Shown here in pieces: positions 13,351 to 14,180 of a DNA stretch of 14,180 nucleotides (its first letter is position 1; each line of letters opens with the position of its first letter). The notes under the pieces were generated by a model that ran no database searches, was not told the DNA's origin, and worked only from the letters and a program-made list of their open reading frames with translations. The DNA lies in the NCBI GenBank assembly GCA_036732565.1, contig DAINCF010000151.1:1-14180 (forward strand), given 5' to 3'. Made by a program: the position numbers and the translations under genes. The stretch is from JAIVJN01 sp036732565. GTDB lineage: Bacteria; Acidobacteriota; Vicinamibacteria; Vicinamibacterales; UBA2999.

Positions 13351-14180
13351 CTATCCGCCCTGTCCCAAGATCTTTCTGAGCCGCTCCACGTCGGGTGCGT
13401 AGCGCTCCGGCGCCACGGCGATGAAGCGTTCGAGGAATGGCCGTGCCTCCACCGGGCGGTTCAGCTGCAGCAGCGCGGTTCCGATGTTGTAGAGCACATC
13501 GGGATCGTTCGGACGCGCCAGCGCCACCTGTCGCCACTCTTCGACCGCCTGACGCAGGTTGCCGGCTTGGGCGTAGGCCACCGCGAGGGTGTTGCGCGCG
13601 CCCCCGAGCGTGGGGTCGGCGGCCAGAGCACGCTGCAGGGTGTCGATCGCCTGATCGCGACGGCCCATTCGCAGATACAACACGCCCAGGTTGCCGAGCG
13701 CTTCCAGGTCCTGCGGGTTCAGCTTGACGGCCGCCTCGAGCACGCTGGCCGATCGCTCGAAGTGTCCCGCTTCGCCGAGCATCGTGCCGAGCGAGGCGAG
13801 CGCCGGCCCATCCGCGAAGCCCTTCGTCGCGGCTTGCTCCAGGACCCGAATCGCGTCAGGCAGCCGGCCGCTGGCCTTGAGCACGAACGCGAGGCGATCG
13901 TAGGCGACGGGCAGGTCCGGCCGCTTGCGGATCACGTCTTCCAGCATCGCGATCGCGGACGCATGCTTGCCCGCACCTGACGCCTTCATTGCCTCGTCGA
14001 GCGCGGCATCGAGCGCCACCAGCGTCTTCGGATCATCATCGGCCGTGAACCGGCGATGCAGTTGGGCTGCCTGCGACACGACGTACCCCAGCGACCGCAG
14101 TCGCGCCGCCGTCTCGGCGTCGACCGATGCGCTCGGCGGCTGTGCACGGCCGGCGGCGGTGGCATCGAGCATGCGCTCGA
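13351..14180 (-). CDS. TPR-repeat protein, 5' end outside window; probably the tail of a sulfatase-TPR fusion
   Basis: The frame is open to the window edge and gives 275 residues. An internal ATG at 14172 exists but has no ribosome binding site that can be judged. The stretch ARLRSLGYV (residues 23-31 from that ATG) is characteristic of the junction after the sulfatase/alkaline-phosphatase-type domain in acidobacterial sulfatase-TPR proteins. The rest, about residues 55-260, is a row of tetratricopeptide repeats (for example PDLPVAYDRLAFVLKASGRLPDAIRVLEQA, PQDLEALGNLGVLYLRMGRRDQAIDTLQRAL, PNDPDVLYNIGTALLQLNRPVEARPFLERF). TPR arrays bind protein partners. The upstream catalytic domain is inferred, not seen; a free-standing TPR protein remains possible. 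It converges on the BNR gene. Confidence 0.75.
   Translation of the reverse strand, partial: ERMLDATAAGRAQPPSASVDAETAARLRSLGYVVSQAAQLHRRFTADDDPKTLVALDAALDEAMKASGAGKHASAIAMLEDVIRKRPDLPVAYDRLAFVLKASGRLPDAIRVLEQAATKGFADGPALASLGTMLGEAGHFERSASVLEAAVKLNPQDLEALGNLGVLYLRMGRRDQAIDTLQRALAADPTLGGARNTLAVAYAQAGNLRQAVEEWRQVALARPNDPDVLYNIGTALLQLNRPVEARPFLERFIAVAPERYAPDVERLRKILGQGG

Overview
This high-GC window looks like the chromosome of an uncultured or poorly studied Acidobacteriota, probably of the Vicinamibacteria type. That placement is inference. It rests on a TonB-dependent receptor with a carboxypeptidase-regulatory domain, a very large secreted BNR/sortilin-like propeller protein, several secreted NHL propellers, a sulfatase-type TPR tail, and palindromic intergenic repeats built around a CCTTCAGG core. 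Almost every protein has an export signal, so this is an envelope/secretome region. No tRNA, rRNA, CRISPR array, transposase or phage gene was seen.

Layout. Positions 1-95 hold a 17-bp tandem repeat ending in a perfect hairpin. A HupE/UreJ-like membrane protein follows on the minus strand (108-1211). It is divergent from a plus-strand run: a small secreted protein (1352-1732), a c-heme plus type II copper monooxygenase-like protein (1829-3247), and three NHL six-bladed propellers (3422-4468, 4479-5660, 5657-6919). After a possible promoter come a TonB-dependent receptor (7048-9885), a strong intrinsic terminator (9914-9952), a UUCG hairpin, and a 1078-residue BNR propeller protein (9998-13234). 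A convergent TPR protein (13351 to the window edge) is probably the tail of a sulfatase-TPR fusion.

Main idea. The block 1829-6919 resembles the two halves of animal peptidylglycine alpha-amidating monooxygenase (PAM) as separate secreted proteins. One encodes the copper hydroxylase half (PHM-like), with all six copper ligands and an added N-terminal c-type heme domain. The three propellers resemble the lyase half (PAL). Two of them keep the three zinc histidines, the catalytic tyrosine and both active-site arginines of PAL. The middle one has lost two zinc ligands and one arginine and looks like a non-catalytic partner. The PHM residues that bind the glycine carboxylate are not conserved, so the substrate is probably not a classical glycine-extended peptide.

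A second theme is the repeats. Three copies of a two-hairpin palindrome (1241-1328, 3261-3327, 5718-5786) lie in or between these genes. One fills most of the divergent promoter region, and one, 69 bp long, appears to be read in frame just after the signal peptide of the third propeller.
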